In this document: piece after piece, positions 24,391 through 33,464 of the stretch
How positions within the stretch are numbered: position 1 is the stretch's first letter
Layout of the letters: every line of letters starts with the position of its first letter
From: Kribbella amoyensis
GTDB taxonomy: Bacteria; Actinomycetota; Actinomycetes; Propionibacteriales; Kribbellaceae
Reading direction: 5' to 3'
DNA: 64,000 nt
NCBI RefSeq assembly: GCF_007828865.1
Contig: NZ_VIVK01000001.1
Coordinates: forward strand, 2,790,001-2,854,000
The notes under the pieces: generated by a model
What the model was told of the DNA's origin: nothing
Seen by the model: the letters and a program-made list of their open reading frames with translations, nothing else
Databases searched by the model: none
Translations under genes and position numbers: made by a program

Positions 24391-25637
24391 TCAGCTCACC
24401 TGATGCGACGGCGCGCGGTAGGTGATGCAGTACCGCACGTCCCGGTTCGGCCAGCTGCGCGCGGTCCAGTACTTGTAGTTCGACGGCCTGCCGTGGTCGC
24501 GGATCCGGCCCGGCTGGTCGCCCTGGTGCGAGTGCAGGTAGTCCAGCTCGGTCTTGCTCGCGCCCCGCAACGGGTAGCTGTTCTTGTTCGCGCTGAGGAA
24601 GGCGCTGCCGAAGCAGCTCGCCTGCAGCTCCAGCCGCCGGCTCACCTCCAGCCGGGCGTCGCCGGACTTCTCGTACCGCAGCTTGTAGGTCGCCTGCAGG
24701 ATGCCGGTCAGCTCCTGCAGGTGATGGCCGTACTCGTGCGCGACCGTGTCCGTCATCGACATCCGCAGGTACACCTGGCCGCGGGTGAAGTTGCGGTACT
24801 TCGCGTACAACTGCACGTCGCCGCGGCCGTCCATGTAGATGGTCTCGTTGGCCGGGCAGTAGAAGGAGCTCGGCGCGGACCCGGAACACGGGGTCTGGGT
24901 CGGGCCGTTCATCACCAGCAGCTTGGGCGCCCGCACCGGTTTGCCGGCCGCCTTGAGCTGGCGCGCCCAGGCACGGTCCAGACAGGACTTGATCTGCAGG
25001 TAGTAGAGGCCCGCCGAGCGGACGTCCCGCGCCCGGGCGCCGGACTCCTTACAGCCGACGCCCGCGTGCACGCCGCTGGTGTAGAAGCTGTTCAGGCTGA
25101 CCACCTCGAACGCCGTGGGCCGCCGCGGCGGCGGGGTGTACTTCGAGGTCGGCACCGGCGCGGTCGGCCTGGTGGTCGCGATCGAGGTCGACGTGGTCGG
25201 CTCGTCCGTCGGTTGCCCGGTCGGCTCCTGTGTGGGCTCCTGGGTCGGCTCGTCGACGGGGGCGGTCCAGGACGGCTGCGGCTTGGCGTAGTCGTCGATC
25301 CGGTTCTGCTTGTTGATCACGCCGACCACCCAGAGCCCGATGATCACCACCAGCACACCGGCCAGCGGGACGATGACCCACCCCTTGCCCTTCTTCTTCG
25401 GAGGCGGCCGATCGAACTGCGGCCCCACCCGAACCCGGGACCAGGTGGACCCGGCGGCGGCGCGGAGTACTGCGGCGGCCCGTACCCCGGCGGCCCGTAC
25501 TGCTGCTGGTACCCGGGCGGCGGGTACTGCTGCTGGTACTGGGGTTGGGCCGGCGCCCCGTACTGCGGGGATTGGCCGTACTGCGGCTGGTTCTGCTGAG
25601 GTGGTCCCTGGTACGGACCGTACGGCTGCTGGTTCGA
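24391..25637 (-). CDS. Neutral zinc metallopeptidase (copy 5), apparent frameshift
   Basis: A fifth paralogue: transmembrane helix, Thr/Pro linker, then HEYGHH about 115 residues from the end and RRLELQASC. The in-frame region upstream of the helix is unlike the family, while the neighbouring frame from TTG 25637 encodes the expected SNQQPYGPYQ-type Pro/Gln tail and has an AGGAGGG ribosome binding site 4 nt away. Joining the two needs one base restored in the G run at about 25421-25427. Repaired, it would be 415 residues. Either the gene is broken or one base was lost in a GC-rich homopolymer during sequencing; the rest shows no decay. Confidence 0.75.
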
Positions 25638-25726
25638 CAAGTCGCCCTCCTGGAGCCACACCGTATCCGGGCGAAGGGGCTACGTCTGGCTGGGGAGAAT
25701 TGTCAAGAGCAGTCTCGAAAGACCGT

Positions 25727-25738
25727 TACCCTTGATCG
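25727..25738 (+). promoter_or_regulatory. Possible leaderless -10 box of cysS
   Basis: TACCCT (25727-25732) ends 6 nt before GTG 25739, and no ribosome binding site is present. A TTGTCA at 25700-25705 is too far (21 bp) to be a standard -35, so the promoter is tentative. Confidence 0.3.
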
Positions 25739-27172
25739 GTGACACTTCGCTTGTACGACACCGCGACAGCAGCAGTGAGGGATTTCGAGCCGGTCCACCC
25801 GGGCCAGGTCGGGATCTACCACTGTGGGCTGACGGTGCAGGGTGCCCCGCACGTCGGGCACATCTACAAGGAGGTCGTGTTCGACGTCCTGCGGCGCTGG
25901 CTCGAGCGCTCCGGGTACGAGGTCACCGTGATCGCGAACGTGACCGACATCGACGACAAGATCCTGGCCAAGTCGGCCGAGCGCGGCGTCCCGTGGTGGG
26001 CGCACGCGTACGAGTTCGAGCGCGAGCTGCACTGGGCCTACGACGTGCTGGGCTGCCGCCCGCCGACGTACGAGCCGCGCGCCACCGGGCACGTCCCGGA
26101 GATGCTGGAGATGATCCAGCAGCTGATCGACCGCGGGCACGCCTACGTCGCGCCGGACGGCTCGGGTGACGTCTACTTCGACGTGAAGTCGTGGCCGGCG
26201 TACGGATCGCTGTCGCACCAGAAGATCGACGACATGGAGGCCGCCGAGGACGCCGACCCGCGCGGCAAGCGGGACCCGCGGGACTTCGCGCTGTGGAAGG
26301 GCCACACCGAGGGCACCCCGCGGACCGCGTCCTGGCCGACGCCGTGGGGCCGTGGCCGTCCGGGCTGGCACCTGGAGTGCTCGGCGATGGCCGGGAAGTA
26401 CCTCGGGTCCGAGTTCGACATCCACGGCGGCGGGCTGGACCTGCGGTTCCCGCACCACGAGAACGAGCTGGCCCAGTCGACCGCGGTCGGGCAGAAGTTC
26501 GCCCGGTTCTGGATGCACAGCGCGCTGGTCACCACCGCGGGCGAGAAGATGTCGAAGTCGATGGGCAACGGCGCCGTCGTGCGCAACGTGGTCCGCCGGG
26601 TCCGGCCGATCGAGCTGCGGTACTACCTGGTCCAGTCGCACTACCGCTCGGTGGTGGAGTTCTCCTTCGCCGCGCTCGAGGAGGCGGCGACCAGCTTCCA
26701 GCGGATCGAGGGCTTCGTCTCCCGGGCGACCGAGGTCACCGGCGGCGTCGACCCGGCCACCGAGCTGCCGGCCGACTTCGCCGCGGCGCTGGACGACGAC
26801 CTGGGGACGCCGGCCGCGGTCGCCGTCCTGCACAACACGGTCCGCGACGGCAACAAGCTGGTCGCCGACGGGGACTCGCCCGCGTTGCGGGAGAGCCTGG
26901 CCGCGGTCCGGGCGATGCTCGACGTGCTCGGGCTGGACCCGCTGGCCGAGCCGTGGGTGTCGCGGACCGGTGCCAGCGAGGAGCTCACCGAGATCCTCGA
27001 CGGGCTGGTGAAGGCGTTGCTGGAGCAGCGCCAGGCCGCCCGGGAACGTAAGGACTACGCCGCCTCGGACGAGATCCGTGACCGGCTGAAGGCGCTCGGC
27101 GTCGTCGTGGAGGACACCCCGCAGGGTCCCCGCTGGACGGTCGCCGCGCCGCAACCGACCGAAGGAAACTGA
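25739..27172 (+). CDS. cysS: Cysteinyl-tRNA synthetase
   Basis: A 477-residue class I aminoacyl-tRNA synthetase that charges tRNA-Cys. It has the HIGH-type motif PHVGH at 37-41, KMSKS in [10 protein letters not shown], and the zinc ligands Cys29 (YHCGLTV), WHLECSAMA, and the FPHHENE histidine. Length and domain order are standard. The start is GTG 25739, probably leaderless. rlmB follows with a TGATG overlap, the usual actinobacterial pairing. MshC was considered, but the full length and the rlmB partner favour CysS. Confidence 0.95.
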   Translation: MTLRLYDTATAAVRDFEPVHPGQVGIYHCGLTVQGAPHVGHIYKEVVFDVLRRWLERSGYEVTVIANVTDIDDKILAKSAERGVPWWAHAYEFERELHWAYDVLGCRPPTYEPRATGHVPEMLEMIQQLIDRGHAYVAPDGSGDVYFDVKSWPAYGSLSHQKIDDMEAAEDADPRGKRDPRDFALWKGHTEGTPRTASWPTPWGRGRPGWHLECSAMAGKYLGSEFDIHGGGLDLRFPHHENELAQSTAVGQKFARFWMHSALVTTAGEKMSKSMGNGAVVRNVVRRVRPIELRYYLVQSHYRSVVEFSFAALEEAATSFQRIEGFVSRATEVTGGVDPATELPADFAAALDDDLGTPAAVAVLHNTVRDGNKLVADGDSPALRESLAAVRAMLDVLGLDPLAEPWVSRTGASEELTEILDGLVKALLEQRQAARERKDYAASDEIRDRLKALGVVVEDTPQGPRWTVAAPQPTEGN

Positions 27173-28134
27173 TGCCAGGCAGCAGTCAGCGCAAGGGCGC
27201 GATCCGCAAGAAGCCCCGCGGCAACCCGACCGCCGGATCCGGTGGCCGGGTCCGCCGCGGGCTGGAGGGCAAGGGCCCGACCCCCAAGGCGGAGGACCGG
27301 GTCAAGCACCCGGCGTACAAGCGCGCCAAGGCGAAGGCCAAGGCCAAGGAACGCACCACCAGCCGGCGCCCCGCCCGCAAGGACACCGAAGGCTCCGTCG
27401 AGTGGGTCTACGGCCGCAACCCGGTCGTCGAGGCACTCCGCGCCGGCGTCCCGGTCAGCGCCCTCTACGTTGCCGAGGGCACCGAACGTGACGCCCGCCT
27501 GCGGGAGGCGCTGCTGCTCTCGGCCGAGCTGGGCGTCTCCCTGCTCGAGGTGCCGCGGCAGGAGCTCGACCGGCTGACCAGCAACGGCTCCCACCAGGGC
27601 CTCGCCGTGCAGATCCCGCCGTACGAGTACGCCCACCCCGACGACCTGCTCACCCGGGCGTACGACGCGGGCGAGCAGCCGTTGATCGTCGCCCTCGACG
27701 GCGTCACCGACCCGCGCAACCTCGGCGCGATCACCCGCTCCGCGGCCGCGTTCGGCGCCCACGGTGTCCTGGTCCCCGAGCGCCGGACCGCGTCCATGTC
27801 GGCCTCGGCGTGGAAGACCTCGGCCGGCGCCGCGGCCCGGATCCCGGTCGCCCGCGCCACCAACCTCAACCGCGCCCTCAAGTCCTACAAGGAAGCCGGC
27901 CTCCTGGTCGTCGGCCTGGACATGGACGGCGCCGTCGAACTCCCCGCCCTCGAATCCGCCGCCGACCCCCTGGTCCTGGTCGTCGGCTCCGAAGGCAAGG
28001 GCCTGGCCCGCCTGGTCCGCGAGAACTGCGACCTCATCGTCTCCATCCCGATGACCTCCGCCACCGAATCCCTCAACGCCGGCATAGCCACCGGCGTAAC
28101 CCTCTACGAAATCTCCCGCCGCCGAGCCGGCTGA
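27172..28134 (+). CDS. rlmB: 23S rRNA guanosine-2'-O-methyltransferase
   Basis: A 320-residue SPOUT methyltransferase of the TrmH/RlmB type, which methylates G2251 of 23S rRNA in E. coli. The first 65 residues are Lys/Arg-rich, as is common in actinobacterial members. GRNPVVEAL begins the substrate-binding domain; the knot motifs are [34 protein letters not shown] and SIPM...[14 protein letters not shown]. Its ATG overlaps the cysS stop by one base, so the pair is translationally coupled. Confidence 0.92.
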   Translation: MPGSSQRKGAIRKKPRGNPTAGSGGRVRRGLEGKGPTPKAEDRVKHPAYKRAKAKAKAKERTTSRRPARKDTEGSVEWVYGRNPVVEALRAGVPVSALYVAEGTERDARLREALLLSAELGVSLLEVPRQELDRLTSNGSHQGLAVQIPPYEYAHPDDLLTRAYDAGEQPLIVALDGVTDPRNLGAITRSAAAFGAHGVLVPERRTASMSASAWKTSAGAAARIPVARATNLNRALKSYKEAGLLVVGLDMDGAVELPALESAADPLVLVVGSEGKGLARLVRENCDLIVSIPMTSATESLNAGIATGVTLYEISRRRAG

Positions 28135-28137
28135 GGG

Positions 28138-28166
28138 TTGTTGTAGGTACATCCGGTAGTTACATT
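28138..28166 (+). promoter_or_regulatory. vapBC promoter and operator
   Basis: TTGTTG (28138-28143), a 17-bp spacer, and TACATT (28161-28166) end 6 nt before the antitoxin ATG. A dyad of the form TGTA-N2-TAC-N5-GTA-N2-TACA covers 28142-28164, overlapping the spacer and -10, a suitable site for antitoxin autorepression. Confidence 0.6.
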
Positions 28167-28172
28167 GGAGTC

Positions 28173-28454
28173 ATGGTGACCATCGGACTGCGCGAGTTGA
28201 ACCAGAACCCGTCGAAGGCGGTGGCGCGCGTGCGGGCCGGGGAAACGATCGTGGTCACCGACCGCGGCCGGCCGGTTCTCCGTCTCGTACCGGAGCGGGA
28301 TCAGCCCGAGACCTTGCGGCGGATGCTCGACTCGGGCGAGGTCTCGCCGCCGGTGGAGTTCGGGATGCCGGACCTCGAGCTGGACCTCGCCCCCGGTGTC
28401 GAGAGCCTCTCCGACGTCCTGCTCGCCGAGCGGGACGCGGAGCGTCGCCGGTGA
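28173..28454 (+). CDS. vapB: Phd/YefM-type antitoxin (VapB)
   Basis: A 93-residue antitoxin. The N-terminus TIGLRELNQNPSKAVARVRAGETIVVTDRGRPVLRLVP is the Phd/YefM DNA-binding fold, and the C-terminal half is acidic and likely wraps the toxin. ATG 28173 sits 6 nt from a -10 box, although GGAG in between could also serve as a ribosome binding site. The PIN toxin gene begins within its stop codon. Confidence 0.88.
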   Translation: MVTIGLRELNQNPSKAVARVRAGETIVVTDRGRPVLRLVPERDQPETLRRMLDSGEVSPPVEFGMPDLELDLAPGVESLSDVLLAERDAERRR

Positions 28455-28855
28455 TCTACCTCGACGCCTGCGCGCTGCTGAAGTTCATCAAGCCGGAGGC
28501 CGAGTCGACCGCGTTGCGCGGCTGGCGTGCCGCACTGCCGTCCGAGGCCGAGTTGCTGACCAGCGAACTGGCGAAACTGGAGATCAGCCGGACCTTGCTC
28601 CGGGCCGGGGTCGACCATCACCAGGTCCCGTACTTCACCGGCCAGGCGGTCCGGGGTGTCTACGTGGTGGACGTGACGTCGACGGTGCTCGCCCGGGCGA
28701 TGGCGTACCGGACGCCGCGGTTGGGGTCGCTCGACGCCATTCATCTCGCCAGCGCCGACGCGTTCCGGGCCGAGCTCGACGAGTTCGTCACCTACGACAA
28801 GGAGCTCGCGACCGCCGCCGGTGACCTGGGCTTCGCGGTTGGTGCTCCTGCCTGA
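28451..28855 (+). CDS. vapC: PIN-domain ribonuclease toxin (VapC)
   Basis: A 134-residue PIN-domain endoribonuclease. The metal-binding acidic residues are present: Asp5 (IYLDACALLK), Glu44 (KLEISRTLL), Asp95 (LGSLDAIHLA) and Asp115 (FVTYDKELA), so it is likely active. GTG 28451 overlaps the antitoxin stop by 4 nt. RNA targets of VapC toxins vary and cannot be predicted here. Confidence 0.9.
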   Translation: MIYLDACALLKFIKPEAESTALRGWRAALPSEAELLTSELAKLEISRTLLRAGVDHHQVPYFTGQAVRGVYVVDVTSTVLARAMAYRTPRLGSLDAIHLASADAFRAELDEFVTYDKELATAAGDLGFAVGAPA

Positions 28856-28864
28856 GCCAAGCGA

Positions 28865-28900
28865 AGGGCGGGGTTCCGGGTTGATCCGGAGCCCCGCCCT
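28865..28900. terminator. Bidirectional terminator
   Basis: Arms agggcggggttccgg (28865-28879) and ccggagccccgccct (28886-28900) pair with a single mismatch. It separates convergent vapC and a serine protease gene. Confidence 0.85.
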
Positions 28901-28912
28901 CTGCTCAGTCGG

Positions 28913-29803
28913 TCAGTAGACGTCGACGTTGTAGGTGGTCAGGGCTTCGGTGACGGGCTGGAAGAAGGTGGTTCCCCCTGTGCTGCAGTTGCCGCTGCCG
29001 CCGGAGGTGAGGCCGAGGGCTTGTTCGCCGGCGAAGAGGGCGCCGCCGGAGTCGCCGCCTTCGGCGCAGACGTTGGTCTGGATCAGGCCGGTGACGGTTC
29101 CTTCGGCGTAGTTGACGGTGGCGTTGACGCCGGTGACGGTGCCGTCGTGCAGGCCGGTGGTGCTGCCGCTGCGCTGGACTTCCTGGCCCACGCTGGCTTC
29201 ACCGGCCGTGGTGATCTCCTGGAACGAGCCGTTGTAGAGGTTCACGTTGCCGGGCGGCTCGGCGGTACCGGCCGGGTACTTCACCAGGGCGTAGTCGTTG
29301 CCGGGGAAGCTCGAGTCCTCCACCGAGCCGACCGACGTACCTTCGCCGGAGTCGGCGAACCACTCGGCCGCCACGTTCCCGCAGTGGCCCGCGGTCAGGA
29401 AGAAGTACGAGCTGCCGTCGGTGACGTTGAAGCCGAGCGAGCAGCGGTAGCCGCCGCCGTAGATGGCGTCGCCGCCGCTGAGCTTCTTGCTGAGCTTGCC
29501 CGGGATCTTCTGGACCGTGACCTGACCGCCGAGCCGCTTCGTCACGGCGGACAGCCGGTCGTACTTCGCGCCGGTCACCGTGTCGTCGTACGAGACGGTG
29601 ACCTGGCCGTCGGGTCCGGTGACCCAGCTGGTCCCGGGGATCGTGGCGTCTTCGGCCAAGGTGCTGGTGATCGCCTTCGCGGTGGCGAAGCGGTCGGGTC
29701 CCTCGGCCGGGGTGGCCGAGGCTTGGGTGGCGAGCAGAGAGGTTGCGGCGAGTCCGGCTGCTGCGAGTACGGCCGCGGCACGGCGGACAGGGGTGATCTT
29801 CAT
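28913..29803 (-). CDS. Secreted streptogrisin-like serine protease (copy 1)
   Basis: A 296-residue S1-family protease of the alpha-lytic/streptogrisin group. Signal peptide about 1-30, a short propeptide to about residue 110, then a chymotrypsin-like domain with His140 (TAGHCG), Asp170 (GNDYALV) and Ser252 (GGDSGGALF). Paired cysteines flank the catalytic His and Ser. The start ATG 29803 has GAGGAGG upstream; a frame-compatible start at 29818 is less likely. It is closely related to the next gene upstream. Confidence 0.92.
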   Translation of the reverse strand: MKITPVRRAAAVLAAAGLAATSLLATQASATPAEGPDRFATAKAITSTLAEDATIPGTSWVTGPDGQVTVSYDDTVTGAKYDRLSAVTKRLGGQVTVQKIPGKLSKKLSGGDAIYGGGYRCSLGFNVTDGSSYFFLTAGHCGNVAAEWFADSGEGTSVGSVEDSSFPGNDYALVKYPAGTAEPPGNVNLYNGSFQEITTAGEASVGQEVQRSGSTTGLHDGTVTGVNATVNYAEGTVTGLIQTNVCAEGGDSGGALFAGEQALGLTSGGSGNCSTGGTTFFQPVTEALTTYNVDVY

Positions 29804-29913
29804 GGTTTGCCTCCTCACGAGAGGACGCGTGGGTTGGGGGCGGAACGCGTCCTGGACGAAACCATGGAGGGACCTACCCGCAGTCGCTGTCGGTACTCGG
29901 ATGGCTCCGTGAA

Positions 29914-29987
29914 GTGAGGGCTAACCTTCGCAGCGCCCCGGGCGGTCCCTCATCCGGACCTGGCGAAGCTATGAGAGGCATAACTCG
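29914..29987 (-). promoter_or_regulatory. Elements shared with other secreted protease promoters
   Basis: Upstream of protease copy 1, ctatgagaggcataactcg at 29969-29987 matches 57757-57775 upstream of snapalysin at 15 of 19 positions, differing only in the four central bases. Nearer the gene, gtgagggctaaccttcg at 29914-29930 matches 31059-31075 upstream of protease copy 2 at 14 of 17. These look like regulator sites. Confidence 0.45.
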
Positions 29988-30003
29988 GACCCGATGACAA
30001 GCA

Positions 30004-30038
30004 GTCGCCCCCCGGCCCGAGCAGGACCAGGGGGCGAC
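30004..30038 (-). terminator. Terminator of serine protease copy 2
   Basis: Perfect 9-bp stem gtcgccccc (30004-30012) and gggggcgac (30030-30038) with a 17-nt loop, about 30 bp past the stop of the leftward protease gene. Confidence 0.65.
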
Positions 30039-30069
30039 CGCGGTGATGCAGACCGGGTGCTGCAGAGGA

Positions 30070-30951
30070 TCAGTACACGCTCACGCCGTAGCGGGACAGA
30101 ACCTCGGTGACCGGCTGGAAGAACGTCGTGCCGCCGCTGGAGCAGTTGCCCGAGCCGCCGGAGGTGAGGCCGAGGGCCACGCTGCCGGCGAAGAGGGCGC
30201 CGCCGGAGTCGCCGCCTTCGGCGCAGACGTTGGTACGGATCAGGCCGGTGACGGTGCCCTCGGCGTAGTTCACCGTCGCGTTCAGGCCGGTGACCGAACC
30301 GCTGCGGAGACCGGTGGTGCTACCGCTGCGCTTGACGGCCTGGCCGACGTACGCGTTCCCGGCGGAGGTGATGTCCTGGTACGAGCCGTTGTAGAGGTAC
30401 ACGTTGCCCGGGTGGTTCGTGAACGACGAGCTGTACCGGACGATGCCGTAGTCGTTGCCCGGGAAGCTGGTGCCGTACCGGGTGCCGAGCACGGTGGATT
30501 GGGACGAGTTCGAGTACCAGGTGCTGGACAGGTTGGTGCAGTGCCCGGCGGTCAGGAAGTAGTACGTGCTGCCGCTGCGGACGTTGAAGCCGAGCGAGCA
30601 GCGGTACCCGCCACCGTAGATGGCCTGGCCGCCGCTGATCCGCTTGCTCAGCACGCCGGGCAGCTTCTCCAGGGTGACCTGGCCGCCGAACCGCTTGGTC
30701 ACCGCGTTCAGCGCCTCGAACTTCCCGCCGGTCACCGTGTCGTCGTACGAGACGATGATCCGGCCGGTCTTCTCGTCGGTCATCCAGGCGGTACCCGGGA
30801 TCGACGCCTCCTTGGCCAGCGTGGAGGTGATCGTGCTCGCCGAGGCGACGGCCGCGGGACCCGGGGCCGCACTGGCCTGGGTCGAGAGCAGGGCGGTGGT
30901 CGTGGCCAGGCCGGCGGTAGCCAGCAGGGCCACGAGGGGACGGATTCTCAT
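30070..30951 (-). CDS. Secreted streptogrisin-like serine protease (copy 2)
   Basis: A 293-residue paralogue of the preceding protease: signal peptide about 1-29, short propeptide, and an S1 domain with His137 (TAGHCT), Asp167 (GNDYGIV) and Ser249 (GGDSGGALF). Long identical stretches such as [11 protein letters not shown] and [19 protein letters not shown] show recent tandem duplication. ATG 30951 has GAGGAGG upstream. A terminator and a separate promoter region divide it from copy 1. Confidence 0.92.
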   Translation of the reverse strand: MRIRPLVALLATAGLATTTALLSTQASAAPGPAAVASASTITSTLAKEASIPGTAWMTDEKTGRIIVSYDDTVTGGKFEALNAVTKRFGGQVTLEKLPGVLSKRISGGQAIYGGGYRCSLGFNVRSGSTYYFLTAGHCTNLSSTWYSNSSQSTVLGTRYGTSFPGNDYGIVRYSSSFTNHPGNVYLYNGSYQDITSAGNAYVGQAVKRSGSTTGLRSGSVTGLNATVNYAEGTVTGLIRTNVCAEGGDSGGALFAGSVALGLTSGGSGNCSSGGTTFFQPVTEVLSRYGVSVY

Positions 30952-31058
30952 GGTTGTGCCTCCTCACGATGAGGACGCGCACGGGGCGGCGGCGTCCTTG
31001 ACTCAACCGACGATCCCCATACCCAGTTGATCGCTGAGTATTCAGCGAAACTCATAGA

Positions 31059-31075
31059 GTGAGGGTTATCCTCCG
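31059..31075 (-). promoter_or_regulatory. Protease promoter element upstream of copy 2
   Basis: gtgagggttatcctccg is the counterpart of the element at 29914-29930. Adjacent ctcatagag at 31051 partly resembles the TCATA half of the other shared element. Confidence 0.35.
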
Positions 31076-31099
31076 CCGCCTGGCACCATAGGGCAGGGG

Positions 31100-32740
31100 T
31101 TATCCCCCGTAGATGAGCGTCCGCTCCAGCCGTTGCCGCCCCTCGGACACCTGCGCGTGGTCCACCTCGATCTCCCAGGCGTCGCCTGAGATCGTCACGG
31201 TCATCACCCCGTTGTCGAACCACGGCCCGTACGCCGTGCGCCAGTCCGCGGCCACGTCGGTCACCCCGGCGGACCGGGCCAGTTTGTGCAGCAGATAGGT
31301 CATTCCGCGGGTCCCGAGCAGCTTGTTCGCGAGCTGGATGTGCCGGGGGATCGGATTCCGGAACGGGGACATCGTCAACTGGCGGATCGCGGTCCCCGGG
31401 TGCTCGACGTCGGTCAGCCGCGCCTCGGCCAGATAGCTGCAGTGCACGTCGCCGGACAGCATCAGGATCGACGTCGGCGGATCCTCGCCGCGGACCAGGT
31501 CGGCCATCAGGTCCGTGACGTCGTCGAACGACTTCCGGAACGACGCCCAGTGCTCCAGGTCCATCCCCTGCCGGATCCGCTCACCGACCCGCGCACCGCG
31601 CTTGCCCCAGGCGCCGGACGAGATCGCCTCGTCCCAGCCCTCCAGGTGGTGCAGTCCGGGCGTGAGCAGGAACGGCAACGTGGACGCGAGCAGCAGGTGG
31701 TGGATCGGCTCCGTCGCCTCGACCGTGTGCCGGCGGACCCACTCCCACTCGTGCGCGTCGACCATCGCCCGCTCGTCCGGTTGCAGGTGCCGCGAACACC
31801 GGGAGTCCACCGCCACCAGCCGTACTCCGCGCGACCGCGCCCCGAAGTCCCGGTAGAAGCTCCACCGGGTCGACGCCGGGTCCTCGTCCGCCTCCCACGC
31901 GAACGCGTCCAGGTACGCCGTCCGCTCGTCGTCGTCGGTCAGCGTCAGCATCGCCTTGTACGTCGGGTCCTCGGCGAGCTGTTCGGGGGAGAGGTTCCCG
32001 AGGTGCTGGTAGACCCAGTACGACGCGTACGCGCCGACCACCCGGTCCCGCCACCACGGTTGCGCGGTCACCCAGCGACGCCAGGTCAGCGAGGTGTTCC
32101 AGTCGTCCCGCAGGTCGTGGTCGTCGAGCAACATGCACAGCGGGACCGTGGAGAACAGCCAGCGCACCGCCGGATGGGTCCAGGAGTCGTCGTAGAGCCA
32201 GGTGTACTCCTCGAAGTTCCCGATCTCGTCGGCCACCTCGGACCCTTGCCGGCCACCGTGTGCCGCGCGGAGCTGGGCCAGGACCGCGTCGGACGGGTCG
32301 TCGGCGTACACCTGGTCCCCGAGCAGCAGCAGCGCGTCCGGGCTCTGCTCCGACTGCGCCGCCATCCGCTCGGCCAAGGCGACCAGCGCGTCCGGGCCGA
32401 AGTCCGCGAACCCCTGCTCGTCGAACGGCGCGGACCGCCGGCACGACCCGAACGTCAGCCGGAACGACCCGTCCGCCCGTGGCGTCCGGATCACGCTCGG
32501 CCCGTACTCCGAGTCCTCGGGCGGCCACGCCTTCTCGCCGTCCAGGTGCACCTCGTACGGCGTACTGGTGGCGGGCTGGAGTCCGTCGATCTGGACCAGC
32601 GCGTAGTGATGGCCGTGCACGGACCACGTGGCCGCCCGGTGACCGAGGATCTCGACCTCACCCGGCCCCGTGGTCTCCACCCACACGGTCGCCCGGGTCT
32701 CGTCGACGTACCGCAGCAGCGGGCCCAGCTTCAGTTGCAT
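31100..32740 (-). CDS. PhoD-like phosphatase/phosphodiesterase family protein
   Basis: A 546-residue metallophosphatase of the PhoD-like superfamily. An N-terminal beta domain (1-95) is followed by FGSCRRS, LLLGDQVYADDP, LLDDHDLRDDWN and MLSGDVHCSYLAEA, which carry metal-binding Asp, Asn and His residues. There is no signal peptide, unlike classical secreted PhoD, so it may act in the cytoplasm. The start ATG 32740 lacks a ribosome binding site. The gene stands alone between a protease and a TetR regulator. Confidence 0.82.
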   Translation of the reverse strand: MQLKLGPLLRYVDETRATVWVETTGPGEVEILGHRAATWSVHGHHYALVQIDGLQPATSTPYEVHLDGEKAWPPEDSEYGPSVIRTPRADGSFRLTFGSCRRSAPFDEQGFADFGPDALVALAERMAAQSEQSPDALLLLGDQVYADDPSDAVLAQLRAAHGGRQGSEVADEIGNFEEYTWLYDDSWTHPAVRWLFSTVPLCMLLDDHDLRDDWNTSLTWRRWVTAQPWWRDRVVGAYASYWVYQHLGNLSPEQLAEDPTYKAMLTLTDDDERTAYLDAFAWEADEDPASTRWSFYRDFGARSRGVRLVAVDSRCSRHLQPDERAMVDAHEWEWVRRHTVEATEPIHHLLLASTLPFLLTPGLHHLEGWDEAISSGAWGKRGARVGERIRQGMDLEHWASFRKSFDDVTDLMADLVRGEDPPTSILMLSGDVHCSYLAEARLTDVEHPGTAIRQLTMSPFRNPIPRHIQLANKLLGTRGMTYLLHKLARSAGVTDVAADWRTAYGPWFDNGVMTVTISGDAWEIEVDHAQVSEGRQRLERTLIYGG

Positions 32741-32792
32741 GCGGGAAAGTTACCGGTGACCGCAACCTCAGGTCTCGTCCCGGCGCGTCCGG

Positions 32793-33377
32793 TCAGTCCT
32801 TGCGGAGCGAGTGCAGCACGAAGGAGGCCAGCTCGCGGTACGCCTCGGCGTCGTTGAGCCCGGTCCGGCGGGCGATGTCGCCGCGCTGGATCGCCTGCAT
32901 GGTGTGCGCGATCATCTCGGCCGCGAACCCGATGTCGACCTGCCGGAACGTCTTGCCGGCGATGCCCTCCTCGATCAGTGTCCGGACCCGGTCGGCCGCG
33001 ATCCGGGTGTTCCGCTCGTACACCGACCGGGCCGGCGGGAACGTCGCGACGTCGTCCAGGAACGTCCGGCTGGCCGGCCGCAGCGCGTCCGCGACGGCGT
33101 TCAGGTAGGCCGCGATCCGGCGGTCGTGCCGGGTCTGCCGGGCCACTGCGGCCTCCACCTCGGCGGTGGCATTCTTGAAGTAGTGCTTCACCACCTCGAC
33201 GGCGAGCTGCTCCTTGCTCGGCGCGAGCGCGTAGAGGGTCGTCTTGCTGCAGCGCAACTCGGCGGCCAGGTCGTCCAGGGTGAACCGGCTGAAGCCCTGG
33301 GTGAGGAACAGGGAGAGGAGCCGGTCGAGCAGCTCGGACTGCCTGCGGGTACGTCGCCCCGGAACGACTGTTGTCAT
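32793..33377 (-). CDS. TetR-family transcriptional regulator
   Basis: A 194-residue TetR regulator. Residues 8-55 form the helix-turn-helix (LLSLFLTQGFSRFTLDDLAAELRCSKTTLYALAPSKEQL), and the rest is a helical ligand-binding domain. It is divergent from the acyl-CoA dehydrogenase and SDR pair at 33465, which it probably represses. The ligand is plausibly an acyl-CoA or fatty acid, by context only. Confidence 0.9.
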   Translation of the reverse strand: MTTVVPGRRTRRQSELLDRLLSLFLTQGFSRFTLDDLAAELRCSKTTLYALAPSKEQLAVEVVKHYFKNATAEVEAAVARQTRHDRRIAAYLNAVADALRPASRTFLDDVATFPPARSVYERNTRIAADRVRTLIEEGIAGKTFRQVDIGFAAEMIAHTMQAIQRGDIARRTGLNDAEAYRELASFVLHSLRKD

Positions 33378-33392
33378 ATCGAGACAGCATAG

Positions 33393-33436
33393 AACGATAC
33401 GGAATTATGGTCCTCAGTATCATCGGGAGTATCGTT
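33393..33436. promoter_or_regulatory. Probable TetR operator
   Basis: In the 87-bp divergent spacer, aacgatac (33393-33400) and gtatcgtt (33429-33436) form a perfect 8-bp inverted repeat. The inner region is AT-rich compared with its surroundings and likely includes the -10 regions of both genes. Confidence 0.5.
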
Positions 33437-33464
33437 TCGGGGAGCCGTTGTAAAGGGGGGCCTG

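Noticed and set aside
25739..27172. MshC (mycothiol ligase) in place of CysS
   Set aside because: The length of 477 residues, the full C-terminal tRNA-binding part and the coupled rlmB gene fit CysS.
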